Notes: generated from the sequence alone by a model not told the origin. Positions 1 through 15,367 are shown, counted from the stretch's first letter. The stretch: 64,000 nt of DNA from Cardiocondyla obscurior (GCF_019399895.1 NC_091864.1:7666001-7730000); one strand, 5' to 3'. Program-made: numbers and translations.

Positions 1-3000
1 ACGACTCTGCGGAGGTCCCGTTCTTCTTTCTTCTTCCCTCTTAGTCTTCTCGTTCCTTTTCCTTTTTTTTTCTTCTTCTTCTTCTTTTATCCTCTCTCGT
101 TCTCTTCTCCCTCTCGTTTTCTCGCGCTCTTGCGCGCCGGTCAAAAGATCCAGACGGAGGGCCTGCTGATCGGAGAGGGAAGGCGCGAAGGGCAGAGGAT
201 GGAGAGACCGAAAGAGAACGAAGAAGCAGAAGACGGAAAGGAGTCGAGAGAAAAGTAGAAGGAGAAGCCGGAGGTCTGGAGAGAACAAGGTCTCCTTTTA
301 CTCTCCTCCCGGGACTCGGTCGGTACCTTTCCACGGTGCGTATGCGTGCGCGTTCCTGCGTGCAACACACGCGGGGCCATACGTGATAGACGGACGGCGC
401 GATCGAATGAGAGAAAGAGAAAGATTTCGTGGCGCGCTAACACACTACACGACGTCGTCGTGCAAACCCCATGGGCCCGTAAAACCGCATTCCAAGGCGG
501 CTCCATGGATGTGGCCCACGATGGCGTTAGAGACGGCGGGAGGAAGAAGAAAGAGGAAAAGAAAAGGGCTGAGAAGTCGGGCTGAAAAGCGCGGGAGAGA
601 CGGAAAGAGAAAGACGAAGAAGGAGAGAGCGACCGGGAATAACTCGATAAAGCGAAGGACTCCTTCTAATTAAAATGAGTTCCGCCGCGGGTCCTCGTGC
701 ACGGCTCTCGCCGCGTTCTTATTACGTCGCGAACTTTTACTACCCTTCCTCTACTTCTGTTCCTCCTCCTCCTACAGTTTGATTCTTTTGTACCACCGTC
801 GCGCACGCACCTTAGGCACAAAGTACGTTGTCTTACCGGATCGATCACCGATACGCGCTTCTCGCCCGTAAATCGCGATCGGGATACCACCGTTCGCGTA
901 ATCGGGTTTGGGCGGCGCGCGGCGCGGTTAGAGGAAACCCCCGATGGGTCATAATTTTTGGAGAACTAGGGGATTACGGCGACTAAGTGCGGTTGGATGA
1001 TGGATGACGGGCTGGGCATTTAATCCTCCGTTGATCCTAACGCGCGTTCACGTTCGGATACGTCGGAACGTTTCTTTAAATATTAGTTAAAATGGAATTT
1101 TTTGCAGGAGGTAAACGCGAAATTTTTTTTTCAGACGTGCATTAACGATAGAGTGAAAGATTAATAAATTTGGGAAACGTAAACCAATGTTGTACTTTCC
1201 GAGTGTTTAATTTATTTTTTTTCTTCTTTTAGAGTTTAATATCCTAACGTCTTTTAAAAATGAAATGACATGATAATCGTAGAAAGGAATGCGTCTTTGA
1301 CAACAGTAACGGACAAATAGGTTTGCGTGACAGCTCGGTAATCTATCATCTTTTTTCAGTAGCCACTAATAGGCACGACTTTCGCTGGAATTAATGGTGG
1401 TGATGCGACATTTTGTCCCGCGTCGCAAGAATATTTTCTAGCAAAGTAAACCTGCTCCGTGGGCCTTTAAAAAATTATTCCGCGCGTCAACAAATAGAAA
1501 TCCTCGTCCATACTAAGCCTCTTTCTCGGAATTTTAATACGCACTTTAAAAAAGTTGAGAACCATCGCCTCAACCAGGTAGAATAAATGATCGCGCGAAT
1601 ACTCCTTGGCGATCGCGCTCCAAAGATAAGCAAACATATTTTTCAACAAAGTAAGGAACATATTTTTATTTGATTCCCTTTTGAATATATCATGTAGTAA
1701 TAAAAGCATAAAAGAAATCGTGAGAGTCAAATATTTCGCGTATATATTTAACTTGAGCAATGCAGCAAGACGCGAGTTTAAAACTCCTTTATAACATAAC
1801 TCTCTTCTCTTATACCATTAACTTTTACTTCTCATGCCATTAAAATTACAAATGCGTATTAAATAAATTAAAAATTTCTCGCACAAGAATAATTTTCCGT
1901 ATTAAAATATGCGCGCGTGCTTTAAACGTAATTAAAATACTTTTAATCGAACTTCGAATCGTCTGTCGCGAAATGAGGCTTCGTTGCCGATATTTTATAT
2001 TATTTTGATTATCCCCATGTTTTATTTCTCTTAATATAACCGATTTGCGAATTCCTAATTGTGCTGATAATCAGCGGCTCAAGGTGGAATAATTAAGAGC
2101 TAAATAAAAAAAAAAGAAAAAAAAAAGAAAAAGCAAATCTTGAGAAGTCATTCCCGCCGCAAAGTTCTATCACCCAATACATCTGATTTAATGACCTGTT
2201 GCGTAAATCAAACGCCCCGTCTTCCTCCTCTCATTCGGCGCTCCCTCTTTCGTTTTCGATTCTCCTTTCACTCTCGTCCTTCTTCACTTTCTCTCTCGCT
2301 CTCTCCCGCCTTCCTTCCACTTCGATCCTCCGCACTGGGGCGGCGGCTCCTCGTTTAGTCCTTTTCCTCCCCCCACCTCTCTCTCTCTTTCTCTTATTCT
2401 TTCGCGCAAAGAAGTAGTGGTCCCTCTTTGGAAACAGGTAACCACCACCACACATCTCCACCGTCATCTCGCGCAAGGTAGGTCGCCCCCGGTGATACAT
2501 GGCGTTTCTCACGGTGATAATTATCACCGAATCCGTGAAACACGGGGTGGTAGGCCGACAAGCAGATTAAAGAATAGCAATTTTCAGCGAAACAACATAG
2601 CGAAAAGACAGGCGACTTGAAAAAGAAGCAAGGACTCCGAGGATTAAGAAACGATTCGAAAGTATATAATTTAAAGTATACAAGCGTAAAAGAACGGTGT
2701 TAATTTATAAAATGAATTCTCAACGTGTAACAAGGTATTCTTATCATCTAATTAAAACATCATGATTGTAATTAGAATAATTATTTTTCTCGCGTCTCGA
2801 AGCTTAGGCAACTTGTTGTTCGAAATATTTAATTAACGACGCCCGTCACTCTTTTATCTCGACTATTTCGAAAACTGGTATTTTGAATCTGCTTACGGCG
2901 GGATAAAAATCTGTCCGGGAAAAAAAAAAATAATTCGGGACATCGCGTTTTAATAACTACCTTATATTTATATTTATTGCCGCATTTCCGCTGAAAAATT

Positions 3001-6000
3001 CAGCCCAGATGAGACTCGGGACATAATGTGGCTTAATAAATTGATCCGAAAATCAGTTTAATATTCGTTGAATTATATTTATAATCGGGGTTTAATTGAG
3101 AAGTTCGGACGAAGTTTGTTTTAAGGCGCGCAGCTTGAGTTTAATTTTTCGCCGATTAATAACCAATATTTTTACCGATTTTTACCAATAATAACATGGG
3201 ATGTAATAATTATCTCATCAAATATGGAATATTTGCACGGCAAACCGGAATAATTTACGGCGTCTGGGTTTCACGGGAAAATAATCATTTCGTTTCTCAC
3301 AATCGTTCGAGTACTCGACCTCTGATCACGCAATTATTAAATCGCCCGAGCTCCAAATAATGAAGCTTCGTTCTACGTGCTCCGGGCTTATGTGTATACG
3401 CGGAACTCGTATAATGAGTAAATACAGATCTAAATGCGCGTAAAAAAAAGAAAAAAAAAGAAAAATGGAAGTTGAAGCACTCCGCGCGAGTGGAACGGCA
3501 TTCCCGCGCGTCGATGCGTGCTGAATGCACCGCGCTTCACGACGAGATCGCCGATAACAGGTGACGCGATATTGAACAGGTGATTCGATATGCGAACAAT
3601 GCGATATGTTCCGCGCAATTGCCGCAGCGAGATGCGTGCAAGAGGCCGAAGCCGTCAAGCAATCGGACGACGTGGCTTTTCTGTCGACGTACCGGCGTGT
3701 TTCAATAGAATGTTGTCGGACGGGATACAGATAGAGCGATGTCACACTTTCGTGACACAAAGACCATCGCGTTGACAGTGGCTCTTTCAAATTATTATAA
3801 TTTTTTTTCCTTTTTTTTCCATTCGATTGCTACACGTATATAATAATGAAGTAAAACAAAATAGAGTAGAGAGTAAAATAGAATAATAATGAAATACGTA
3901 ATAAGTTCTCGAAGTAGCAGGCCAGAAAGCGTCGATCCGTCGCGAATATACAGTTGCGTTAAAAATATATTTAATTATTTCCAATATCAATCAACGTTGT
4001 TGCAACGCGGTAACATTATAATAAGCGTTACGCGATGATGTCTATAAGGGTGACGTTTGCGACTTCTAATCTCATGTAGCACAATGTCGACGCAACTTCA
4101 TCACGCGCAATGCCGCACTCGGCTTGAAAGAGCAGATTGCTGTTTGTTCACGTTGTAATTATCAATCTCGGGTAATTTCCCAGCCTGTCACGCATTCACG
4201 CCCCTCGCCTTTGCTAATATACGCTTAGCTGCAAGTTTTCTTAAAGAGAGTGGGTGGGTGTTTTCAGTTGACGACAATGAGGACAATGACGGTCTTAAAT
4301 GCCGGCTCAAATGAGCGGCGGTAATACACCGGCCGCGAGCGGTGGTACGTCAGCTTACTTACGTTATAATTGTCGATCTTGATATCAGTCGGCCCTAACG
4401 AGGATTAATAGCCTGCCGATTATTTATTTTACGTCTCGCGCGAGGCTTCGCTCGGCCTTTTAAATCGCTTCTTCTTCTGCATGAAAAAGAGACAGATGGA
4501 TAGAGACGAGAGAGAGAAAGAGAGAGAGGGGGGAAAAGAGAATGAGAAATGCGGCCGAATAAATTAAATCCTTACCAAGAATTCGCTAACGACCTGTATC
4601 TACCGGAGGACTACCTATCCCTTAAATGTGTTACGCTCTCACACTCGCCTTTTTATGTGACACTCGCTACGCGAGAGGTGACCACGTAGTCTGTCCGACA
4701 CGGGACACTACGGCGGATTTTACGAGGACAGCCTGTGAAGTTCACGCTAAGCCTTTAAACGCGACAGGCTGTTTCTTAATCATCGAACGCGCGACGCTCC
4801 TGGCATCGTTACGCAAGTGGCGCTAATTAATCAGAGTTCATCGGTAATTTTTTATTAAAAAAAAAATTTTTTTCTTTTTTTAAATTATTATTATTATAAA
4901 ATTACGATATTCTTGAGAACATCTTTTATCGAATATTAATGTATAAAGTTCTCTCTCAACTGTCTTATAAATCAATCCCGATTATTCCGAAACAAATTTT
5001 CGGCCTAATATAACAAATACCGCTACGTTTTCTCGCCTTCCTTCTTTCCGGAAAGTCAGGTAAGCGCGAGAAGCAGTCTCTTGCGGCGCTGGCCTAACGG
5101 AGCTAGATGATTATATCGCGCATACACGAAAGAAATTCCCGATGGAAATCAAGGCGTCCGGTTGGCCGTTGCATTCTTGCGATTGAGAGCCTTCGCAGGG
5201 TGCACCGGCTACGCCCCGGGCGGTTCCCATTGCATCGGCATCGTCCCTTTGGAACGCCAACACGCGTTCATTGTCGGACGTCGCTACTCGCGTTTCATCC
5301 CGAAAGACACGGCCCGATCCCACGCAGCCCCCTGTAAATATCTCCATGCATTTCCCGCCCGTACCGTTTTTCGCCGACAGGTTACGGCGCCAGAACGCGA
5401 CGGAGTGCCCATTTTAGTGCCGCGAACGGCAATGACATTGCATTCGCCCCGTGTTACCGAGCTCACTTGCTCTTTGAATCTCTCGCCTCGGAATTCCCGA
5501 GCACGCCTAATGAACGCGCTTTGTGTCGCCTCGTCTCTCGAGCCGTGAACGTCCCGCGATATATGTCTTATTTACAATCAAAACTGCAGACACATGTTGC
5601 GCACCTTGAAACGGCTACTCCGAGTCCTCTACATATTTGTTTATTCCCTCCAAAATATATTATTATATTAAAATATAAATCTCGAGTATCACACAAATTA
5701 AAGAAATGCATCATCCGGACTTAATTAGAATTAATCAACGTTTAAACCCGGCGGAATTATTCAAATTTAATCTCTTGGATAATTACGTTTTTACGACGTG
5801 ATTATTAATGTCAAGTATACATATTTTACGAAACGTAAAAAAAAAAAGAAAAAAATAAAATAATAATAATAAGAATAAAAAAAAAAAATAAAAAATAAAT
5901 TTAAATATACAGACTTAAAAGGAACGTTTTACCGCGCGTTGTGGAGATCGCGAATGAAAGCGCCCTCCGTGTTGCTGGGCTAATTAAACCTGTCCGCCGG

Positions 6001-7190
6001 GGCAACGCGGCCGACAATGATTTGCTCCAAAAATCCCGCGCCGTACATGTCTGCGGTGATCCGCGAGTGCGTAATGGTTGAGCACACTGCACTTCGGGAT
6101 CGCCAGTGAATCACCTTGTGAAGGTGGGCTGGCGGCGGGTCCACGGGCCACGCATGTACAGGTACGATGCACACGTATCCGCGCGTGTAAGTGCACGCAC
6201 GACACACCGCGTTCTGACTGCACGCGTGTACCTGCGTGCACACATACGATCGTGTGCCGCATACCTTTGCCTCCTGCTCTTCGGCCACCATCTCCTCCTT
6301 GTCTCAACCTAAACCGTCTCCTCCTCCACCGTCGCCGACCCAGCGCGCCGTCGCCTACCACTCCTCTTCGACGTACCAGACTTTAATCCAATCTGAGTAT
6401 AAGCATTGCCCTTTAAAGCAAGCCAGGAATGGCGGGAAGCCATCCGCGACCTCCACCACCGAACTTTTTCTTCGGCCGCGGTTTTATTTTTATTCTTTTT
6501 TTTCTTTTCTTTTTTTTTTTTTTTTTTTCTTCCTCGCCCGTAGTCCGCCGGGTTTTAAACGAATACGTATGGCTGCCGCGCGCCGCCGCCGTCGAGAAAC
6601 GTTTGATGGAGCACGCTCGCCGTCGCGCGCGATTCACGTTATATATCAATTGGATATGATTATGCAAACAAGGCCAGACTTTCGAATGGCCGTTTGGAAG
6701 CAAGCGATCAAGCTGGTTGGCTGTTTTTTTTTTTTTTTTAACGTCGTAAAATTAGTGATAAAACAACGCAAGTAACGCTGGTTGAAAAGTAGATCCAATT
6801 TCGGGATGCGATTTGATAGTCTACGTTTATTCGCAAAAAGAAAGGTGAGCGGTACGAAAATCCGCGGGGCAGCTTTGAGGACTGTTCGCACGAGCGCAAC
6901 GATCGAGGGAGGGAAGGCGAAAGATTGCGTGATGGGGCTAGGTCGAAAACGGCGAAAACGGCGTTTATCCGCGAGCTGGCGCGATGTTATCGCGATGACG
7001 GGTTAATACGGGTCGATTTCCAGGCCAAGGGTGCAACTCCGGGCGCTGCCCCGCCGACAAATAAGTCAACGCTTACGAGCGAGTGAAGATACGCAGGACT
7101 GAGCCGTAGCTGGCCGAGGAGAGTCACGTTTTTCGAAGGTTCGCCGTGGGTCCAGGCCCTCCGAGTTCGGGCGCGAGTCGGGACACGGGC

Positions 7191-7220
7191 CTCGCCTCGC
7201 CTCGCCTTGCCTTGCCTCGC
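7191..7220 (+). repeat. (CTYGC)6 pentanucleotide repeat
   Basis: Six tandem CTCGC/CTTGC units inside the CpG-dense block of 6.9-7.9 kb. It is not the insect telomere motif. Confidence 0.8.
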
Positions 7221-7669
7221 CCCGTTCTGCCGCGCCGGTCGGCCCTGATCCCTTCGTACCTTGGGACCCACCACGCCACGGGATGTCTCTTCTCTTTCTT
7301 CTTTCTTCCCTCTTGCTTTCTCGCTTTTTCTTTCCGACTTCTCTCTCTCTCTCTTTCTCTCTCGCTTCTCCCCGTCGGCGCAGCATCCTTTAATATCTCT
7401 CGCCGGCCTCCTCCTCGAGAGCTCGCCGACTCTCATCCTTCTCGGGGCCCCCCTCAGATCCTCACCGGAGCTCCTCTTTTCTCCCGTGCCCACCCCTCTC
7501 GAGAGGTCCGACCGCTCTCTCGATAGCATCTTGATGGAATGCCTGCGGGGTAGGTACCTGCCGCATTGTCGGGTCTGCTCGCTCGTGCTTTCGCACTCCT
7601 CTCGTGCTCCCTTATTGTGTTGGCTGGCCCTCCGTTGGCAGCCGCGGCCGTGTCGGTTATGGTAGTGAT

Positions 7670-7688
7670 GGCGGCGGCGGCGGCGGCG
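7670..7688 (+). repeat. (GGC)n trinucleotide run
   Basis: About six GGC units followed by imperfect GGT-rich repeats, which translate as poly-Arg/His on the minus strand. Low-complexity sequence in the same CpG-dense block. Confidence 0.8.
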
Positions 7689-10600
7689 ACGAAGACGGTG
7701 GTACTGGTGACGTTGGTGGTAGTTGTTGTTGGTTATCGCTTCCATTGCTTCTTGTTGCATTCGCCGCTTACTCTCTAGCGTACTCGCAGCATTTCGATAC
7801 CGGCGCGATCGCGACGGATTCGCGACGTTGTTGCCGGCAACGGTCACGTCCTCGTCGCGCTATTTTACGGTCTGACTGAAGAGCGCCCTTTAATTCTGCC
7901 TCGCATTCATCGCGCATTTTTCGCCGAGCATCGCGTAACACCGATTAATTTTTTTCAGATAGAACTTACGAAAATTTAAATTTTTTAATGTGACGTAACA
8001 TCCGCCGCTTTTTCGTACACGGAAGCGGCAAACCGCGAAGCGTCAAAGACCAGGCTTGATTTTAAATAAAGCGTATTACGCAAATGAAGATGATTGAAAC
8101 GAATTCGAAATTGTCCCGTTTTTCACAGCCGTCGTCTCTCGTAATATTCCCCGGGATTTTAATCGGCTTACGGCCCGGTTTATGGTGGCGTTTCGCTCGT
8201 TTTCTGTAAGACGTATTCGCGCTCGTAAACGCGCCTAACGAGCCGCGCGGCATTTAGCGACGCGGACGCGTCTCCGCGTTTTCGCGCCTATCCCACGATC
8301 GTGGCCGGGAAACCGCCCTTCGATATTGATTTACGGGATGAAAGCGGAGGGTAAAGTCGCATTTAAATTTCTTGCCGCTGAAAAACTTGGTCGGAGTGAC
8401 CCCGAAGCAAGGCATTATGGCGAGGACTACAAGAGCGGAGACCGGAGTAGCGGCTTTCATCCCCGTCGACGCGCAAACGAACGGCGTGCGTGCATGCGTG
8501 TGGACGTCGAGTGTGCGTTCCCGCGGTGCCGGCGCGGCGAGGCGTAGGTGTGAGTACACCCTGCGGAGGTATAAGGGCCCCGCTCTGACCCGAGCCTTTC
8601 GATTTCGTTTCTGTCGGCGGGGCATTCGTGGCGCGCTGTGGCCGCAGCCGCAGAGAAAGAGGAGACGAAAGACGGGAGAGAAAGCGAGAAAGAGCGGATC
8701 TAATGGGGGTAGCCAAGGAATTCCTTTCGTTCGTAACCCGCGATTTGCCGCTTGCGAGGCGATTATGTACGCGCGTGTATAACGTTCGCCTCCGATTCAT
8801 TGCTTCTTCTTCTTTCTTTTTTATTTTTTTAATCCTCGAGATTATTAAGCCCTAACAGGGTTGATTTTCGATTTCCAAATAGAGATATTTTGGATTCCTT
8901 TTTTTTTTGTTTTTTTTTTTGAGTGGACAAGTGTTTGACGAGAGGTTTTTGATATAATACTTAGTCCCCGCAACTTTCTCATGTACGATATTAATTAACG
9001 CATATGTATTACACGTATGTATACATACCACACGTGTATTATAAATAAATGTTATAATTCAACATTTTCGATTTCGCTAATATTTCTTTCTCCCCCCCAA
9101 GCCTCCTTCTCACAATCTACCTTTCCTCGTATAAAATTGCTGAAAAAACGACCCATATTCAGCTTATCCGGACTCGGACGCGCTCGACTAGAGGGGACGC
9201 GATCGCGCGCGCGACCGAGTACAACGAGGCGGACACGGGGCTCGTTAAGAGTCATCGCCGAACGGATTCGTTATAGCGGCTCGCTTAGGTCGGGCCGATT
9301 TTAAGAAACGTCGGAGAAATGGATGACAACGACGGCGCTATATGGACGGGCGCACACATACCCGCGAAGGGAAGCGAGTATACCGGCGGCGGCACGAAGC
9401 GCGCGACCAACAGTCCACCGGTTCGGGAGACCGCATTCCTCTCTCATCGTTTTCTCGCAGCGCAGGGTCCCTCCGTCGCGGCCACCGATATCTTTATTTT
9501 GTCCTGTCATAATTCAAACGACGCGCGACGCAACGCGACCTCGGTAAAGCCACCCGGGACAAATCGTCCGGCGCGCGCGGCACCGACGCGACCGATCGCC
9601 GCGTGAAGCACCGTCGGGATTCGGGTCGAGTTAACGCCGCGTAATCCAGGTCGACTTTAAAGCATCGCGCCGACGACCTTCGCATATCTTCTCCGCTCTC
9701 TTTATTAAACCATGAGGACGCGATATTTCGCGAGGCAGCTTAGCTACGCGCCGTCAAACGCCGTCGATGTTGCATCAGCGCGTCGCGTTAACGTGCGCGG
9801 TTACGAGAAAGTTAATTAAAAAATTTGATTTGAAAGAAATGTTGTTTCGTACGTTCGAGTCTGGGCTAATACTATTGCGAAATGAGACCCCGTTCGCCAA
9901 AGTCTCGGCGCGATTACGACCAGGCCTAAATAAGAGACGGAGAGAAAAGGGGGAGACCTCCGAGGGGCTGGATGGAGCCGCTCATAGGTAGTAAATCCCT
10001 ACGGATGATTAGAGGTCGGCATCGGGGCCTTGTTACCCCGATATGGAATTCAATAGAGAGCACGAGTAACGACAAGGACGATTAGCCCGTCTCTCGCCCG
10101 CTCGCGTTCGTCTCAAAAGGTACGATTGGAACGAGACGGAGGAGCAACGGTTCGCGAATGCCGTCGAAAAAAATCGCCGCTAAGACCGGATCAATCAGCG
10201 CCGGACGTACCTCGCGTCGAATTAATTCGTTTACGCAAAAGAACTGCCGTTTCGCCTAATTAATGCCTAAGTCAAACTTTTTTTTTGATTCCGTAACGAA
10301 TCTCTTGCATTAAGTAAATTTGACCGCTGACATTGCACTCTCCAGTGTACATTCGCCGCGTTCGAGTTCCATTGCTCCTTACAACAACGGCACGACTGTC
10401 CCGTTTCTCTTTTACCGTCCCCTTATCTCACATTCGGCAAATAGTCGTTAACATAAATCAGAAGGCGAGATAAAACCGTGCCACGAGCGCATTTAACTCT
10501 ATAAACAGTACAACATATTTTCTCTCTTACCTAAAAACACGAAGCGGAAACGGTAGAAGACCTTTGCATACAGGATATCTCTGAAGTCGTTGAACCCCAG

Positions 10601-12500
10601 ATAGAAGTTTAATTAAAAAGCGGAAAAAGAAAAAAAAACACATGTCGTGAAGTCCAATAACAAGATTACGTTGTGTTTTAGAATCAAGGGAGCGAGAGTT
10701 ATTAAGTGAGAGAGTGTTTAAAGCTTTCCCACCCTACGTGCGCAGGTGCGATTTCGATATTTCTTCTAATCCTATCTCTGAATTATTTGCCAATTGCATA
10801 AACGTCACAATTTCGGTGCGCAATTAAAATACTTGGATACGTTGACGTTAATAATAAATGCAGAAATATCATCGACGCCAAGCGTAAGGCTACCTCGCGC
10901 GTAAAGCGCGACAGAACGGCACCGGAATTTACCTACATCGGCTGGGAATTGTCTCGCGTTGCATTCCACGTCGCGTTTGACTTAGGCAAGTGTCGTTTTA
11001 ACCGGCGTCACGTACGTACATGTGGCTCGTCCAGACACAATAGGCCAGCGCACGAGTTAAAGGGACGCGGGAATTAAAAACACCGTCGTATGCATCGAAC
11101 TCGCGATTCAACCACGGCGTTAATCTTTGGTTCGAGCTCGTATTAGGCACCATGGAAAATTTAAATTCCGTGAGTTAGCCAAGGTAAAGAGCAAAAAAAA
11201 AATAAAAAATAAAAAGAAAAAATAAGAAAGATATTTAAAATAGTAGCATCGGCACTTTGCCATCATGGCGAATCGTTAGGCGAATTTGTCATCTACGTTG
11301 AAGATTAATGTCCATATACATATGCAAATTTGTTGGATCTATCTGTGCCTCTCAGACATATTATTATCTATCCTAATTATCTCGAAGCACTTTTTGCATT
11401 CAGAAACTATCGTACATGTATTTTCGGTGGTTATAAATCTATACCTTAAGATAGTAAAAAAAAAAAAAGAAAACTCTGATTTTATCCCGATAAAAATTAT
11501 TTCATATCGGCTAGTAATATTTTAAATTAAAGTTTATTAAATTATTAAGCTGTATATTAATTTTAATGCATTAATGTTTGACTCGACTTGCAAATTAAAT
11601 TTTATACGTTTCGTATCGTACGGATGGATTGGGCCCAAGTGAAATTAATCGTCGCAAAACTCCTAGTTGATCATTCAATGATTTAATGACTAATGATCGT
11701 GACTTTCCTAAAGCATTCATTTGGATTGATTGTCGAAGTCAAATCGGAACGACCTGCTTCAATAACGAAACAGGAGGAGCAGTTTGGCCTGACGGTGACA
11801 CGAGCGGCGAGAATGTGTATAACGAAGTGCACATTCCTCGGCGATATATAATATACGTGTGTACGTATTCATGCGAACACGATGCCGACCGTAAGTGTTG
11901 CGCGAATTCAAGCTGCAACGCCTTCCCAACATTCGCTGTTTTTACTCTTTTTTTTTTTTTTCTTTTTCCTTTTCTGCTTACGCTACTATTTTACATTTAC
12001 ACGGAGTGTCTGTGGCCTGAAAGGCATGAGAAGGCGGAAATCGCGGAAACGCCGACTTTACATTTGTCAAGCAATTGCATAATACTTTACCAGGCATTTA
12101 AATTTCTGTCGAACACACATTTCCATAAAATTCCAGCCGTTTTTGTCAGTCCGGACAATATAAAATCGCATTAAAAAAAATAAAGAAAAAAAAAAAGTTA
12201 CCCTCGAATAAAAACCAATCTAATTTTAATTGACACATTAATGTTGTTATAAAATTTTTCGACATATTTTTAAGCTTGCATTCAAACGTGTGAAAATTAA
12301 CACGTGCAACGCTATATGGCGCCGATGGAATTGAGCTATAAATTTAGCCGGTAAAAAGCAATACTTCCGGCTGATAAAGCGACACGGGCCATGGGAGGAA
12401 AGACGATTAATGCTCTCTTATCACGGCTTGTTAAGTCCTCTCACGAGATTAAATTATCGAATCGCGCGCGGTCGCGTCCATGCACACACCGTTCGATTAC

Positions 12501-12503
<3 letters not shown>

Positions 12504-12552
<49 letters not shown>

Positions 12553-12553
12553 G
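12504..12553 (+). repeat. (CT)n microsatellite
   Basis: A nearly pure CT dinucleotide run of about 45-50 bp, with one TTT interruption near its 3' end. Confidence 0.9.
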
Positions 12554-15367
12554 CATATTTCTCTTTAGGATATAATAAATCGTCGATCAGCGCGTGATCG
12601 AGCGAATGGTCTAAGCGAAACAGGGTGGCCTGGCTTTTGCTTTCTTAATGATTTGTCTGTCCTTAACTTATCTTTCGTTAACGAGTGTCTCGCTTCTTTT
12701 CGTTCCCAGAGGAAAACGAAAGTTAGCAGGGCGTCGCACGCTCAAATTACAATTCACCATCGATTTGTAGTCGATCGAACATTAAAAAAGACGTAGAATT
12801 TAAGCTTCAGCCAGCTAAGTAAATAATAAAAAAATAAAAAAACGGAAATAGTGGAGACAGAAAATACGGCGACAAGTTTGACAAAATAATATTTCAAAAA
12901 TCAATTTCACGTAATTATGTTAATCAGAAACGAAATTAAGTTCAATTTTAAAATGCATATTATTTACACGCAATACGAATGAAACAATAAGATAATTTAT
13001 CTACGGGGGCAAATATTTATTGAATAAATGCGCGTGACAGCTCGGCGAAATAATTCTAACTTTAAACGACGATATTTAAAATTCACCGAGAACTCTTTAC
13101 GTGTAATCCGTAAGTAAGATCTGGGCCGTCCGGGGTTCCAAGCGTGAACGGCTTTAATTGGCGCTCTCGGAATAATTCGCTGATTGCATTTGAATCATGA
13201 AAATTCATATTGTACGTCTGAAGGACTCGCCGCCGCCAACATTGTGTTTCGTAAACTTTCTTCAACGGGCACCCCGAGAGAAACGCTCTGCTTAAGGTCA
13301 ACCCGGCGAAAATCGCTTAATTCCAACGTTTCGGTTTCATTAAACGTACCGTGCGCCGTTTCGCGTCGTACCGAAATTTTTTTTCCACGTTCAAGGCGCA
13401 TGAAACTGGTTATTGAACAGAGAGAGAAAGAAAGAGAGAGATAAAGACAAATAACGTCTAGAAGACAGGCTACGTGTGTTCCCTTGATGGCGAATTACAC
13501 GATCATATCGCAACCGAAAAAATCATAACGCGGTTGTAATTTTTATTTTAGCACTTTCATCACTCATTTACGTAACGCGCGACGGTCCGCTGAATGAAAT
13601 TTATTACGGCGAGGATCCCGGCGCATTGTTCGCTTTGTCTTCATTAGCATATAATATATAATGAACTGACCATATATCTTTAACATAAATTAGAATAAAA
13701 AATTAATAATAAAATTAATAAACGGAACGGGCAAAAAAATGACTGATATTAATTGTTGTACATTGTTTCCTTCGTACTCGTTTTATCCTCGTTTCATGTT
13801 TCGTAAATTTAATTTATAAATTTCACTTATTTCAGGACACTCGACGCTCTTACGTACTTACTCGACTGTAATACGATTTAAATTGATATTAATAAATTGA
13901 ATGCAAGCTAAATAAGACAAAATTGAATTAACTTTGATCAAAGATATATGAAAGTATATTACTCTAGAATAAATTATAAAATAATATTGTTCGGTCACTC
14001 AACAACTAGATTTTGTAAGATACAATCAAATCGTTAATTATCACGGCGTTTGCTCGTTACTTAATTAAATAAACCCGAGATTATCGTAAGCGCCGTTCTG
14101 TTGTAAAGAAACAGCACAGCGAGAAAACACGTGGCGTTATTTGTCAAAAATTTAGAATCCGTCTTGAATAAGTGTCGGATTTAAGACACGTCTTCGTGTC
14201 ATTTGATTTATATCGGATATTTCGTTTTCGTATATATAATTGCAGCGCGTACAGAAATTCGGCTTGACTCGACTTACTAAATCGAATTTATGCTAGAGAG
14301 TTTGAATTATTCAAGAAATTTCCATTTCAAGGCCAGAAAGAGCTCCGCTAGCGATTCGTTCCTCGGCGAAGCCAAAACCGCTTTGTCGAAGCCGAGCCGC
14401 TCCTTCTGTTTTGGGCGTATCCTGTTTCTCGGAAAGAATTTGACGCGGCACTCGCATCAATATCCGTCTCTCAAAAGCGCTATACTTTAATATCCTTTTC
14501 TGCTCGCAGAGTTACCTCCGCGCTCGCCTTGAAAATCTAGCTTTAAACACGAATAGTTCGATCGCGGATAAAGTCAAGAGGTTCCTTGCGCTTCGATAAA
14601 ATTTCACGCAGTGACCGCTAAAAGTTCGCTCGTTTAAAAAATAATTAACAGGCCACGCGCGACGTTGCGCATTTAGTTGGTTCGAATAATAATTCAACTA
14701 AGTGTCGATTAACATCGCGTAAATATTACACTTTCGATTTCGTGCCCGTTTCTCGTTCGCGAGGCATAATTTACATTTTTCGTCAGCCGGGATTGCTTGA
14801 TCCTCGGTGACGAACAGACGAGGTATCTCCGCGCGAGAATCGAGCACCGGCCTTCGGCCGATGAAGAAGCTCCCGGGACGTTTCTTCGGCAAACTGAAAA
14901 ATCTGAATCCGCTTTGCAGTGGGCCGGCCATATGGCGCGGATTTGATTAATTGTGCGTGTGCTCCGCGGCATCGCAAACGCAACGAAACGTTATTATCCC
15001 GGAGACGAATTGCCCTCGCTACTTTACATCCCGCGTTTTTTACCCTTTTTTCCCCTTTTTTCCCCGAGGCGGCAGAGATAAACCGCATCATTTGATCATC
15101 ATCCCCCGCGACCGTTAGTACAAAAAATGCCACCTCATTCCCGCCGCTTTCTCAAGCTTTCGACGACAGCCTCGAACACCGCGCGTGATGTATCGTCACG
15201 ATTTTTATTTATTTTTTTTCTATCGATGTGATTTTTATCGACGAGCACCGATTGATTAATCGCAACCGCTCGTAATATGTAAAACTAAAAATTGCTCTAT
15301 TTGGAGACGAGATTTAATTACAGGCGCTTATCTGCTACCTTGAAAAATAAGAGATACTTTGACTTAC

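Larger units (their letters stand above)
1..15367. other. Left flank without a confident gene; CpG-dense blocks and simple repeats
   Basis: Alternates AT-rich intron-like stretches with CpG-dense blocks (for example 6.9-10 kb). Pyrimidine-rich tracts occur at about 1-130, 2215-2410 and 7270-7520. The longest frame (6987-7847, minus) is Arg/Ser/Glu low complexity and lacks an ATG at its start. Good donor-like sites exist on the plus strand (for example after 2457 and 5058), but no coding exon could be tied to them. Most likely intron of the minus-strand gene. Confidence 0.5.

Noticed and set aside
6987..7847. 286-codon minus-strand open frame
   Set aside because: It starts with GTG rather than ATG. 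Its composition is Arg/Glu/Ser/Lys low complexity driven by CT, GGC and CTCGC repeats on the other strand, and it has no splice or homology support.
11686..12174. 162-codon plus-strand frame with Cys-rich and hydrophobic parts
   Set aside because: The hydrophobic part is encoded by a poly(T) stretch. There is no recognisable domain and the flanks are AT-rich intron-like sequence.
14670..14702. tRNA-like GGTTCGAAT near a small palindrome
   Set aside because: The B box does not end in CC, no A box at proper spacing was found, and no cloverleaf could be drawn.
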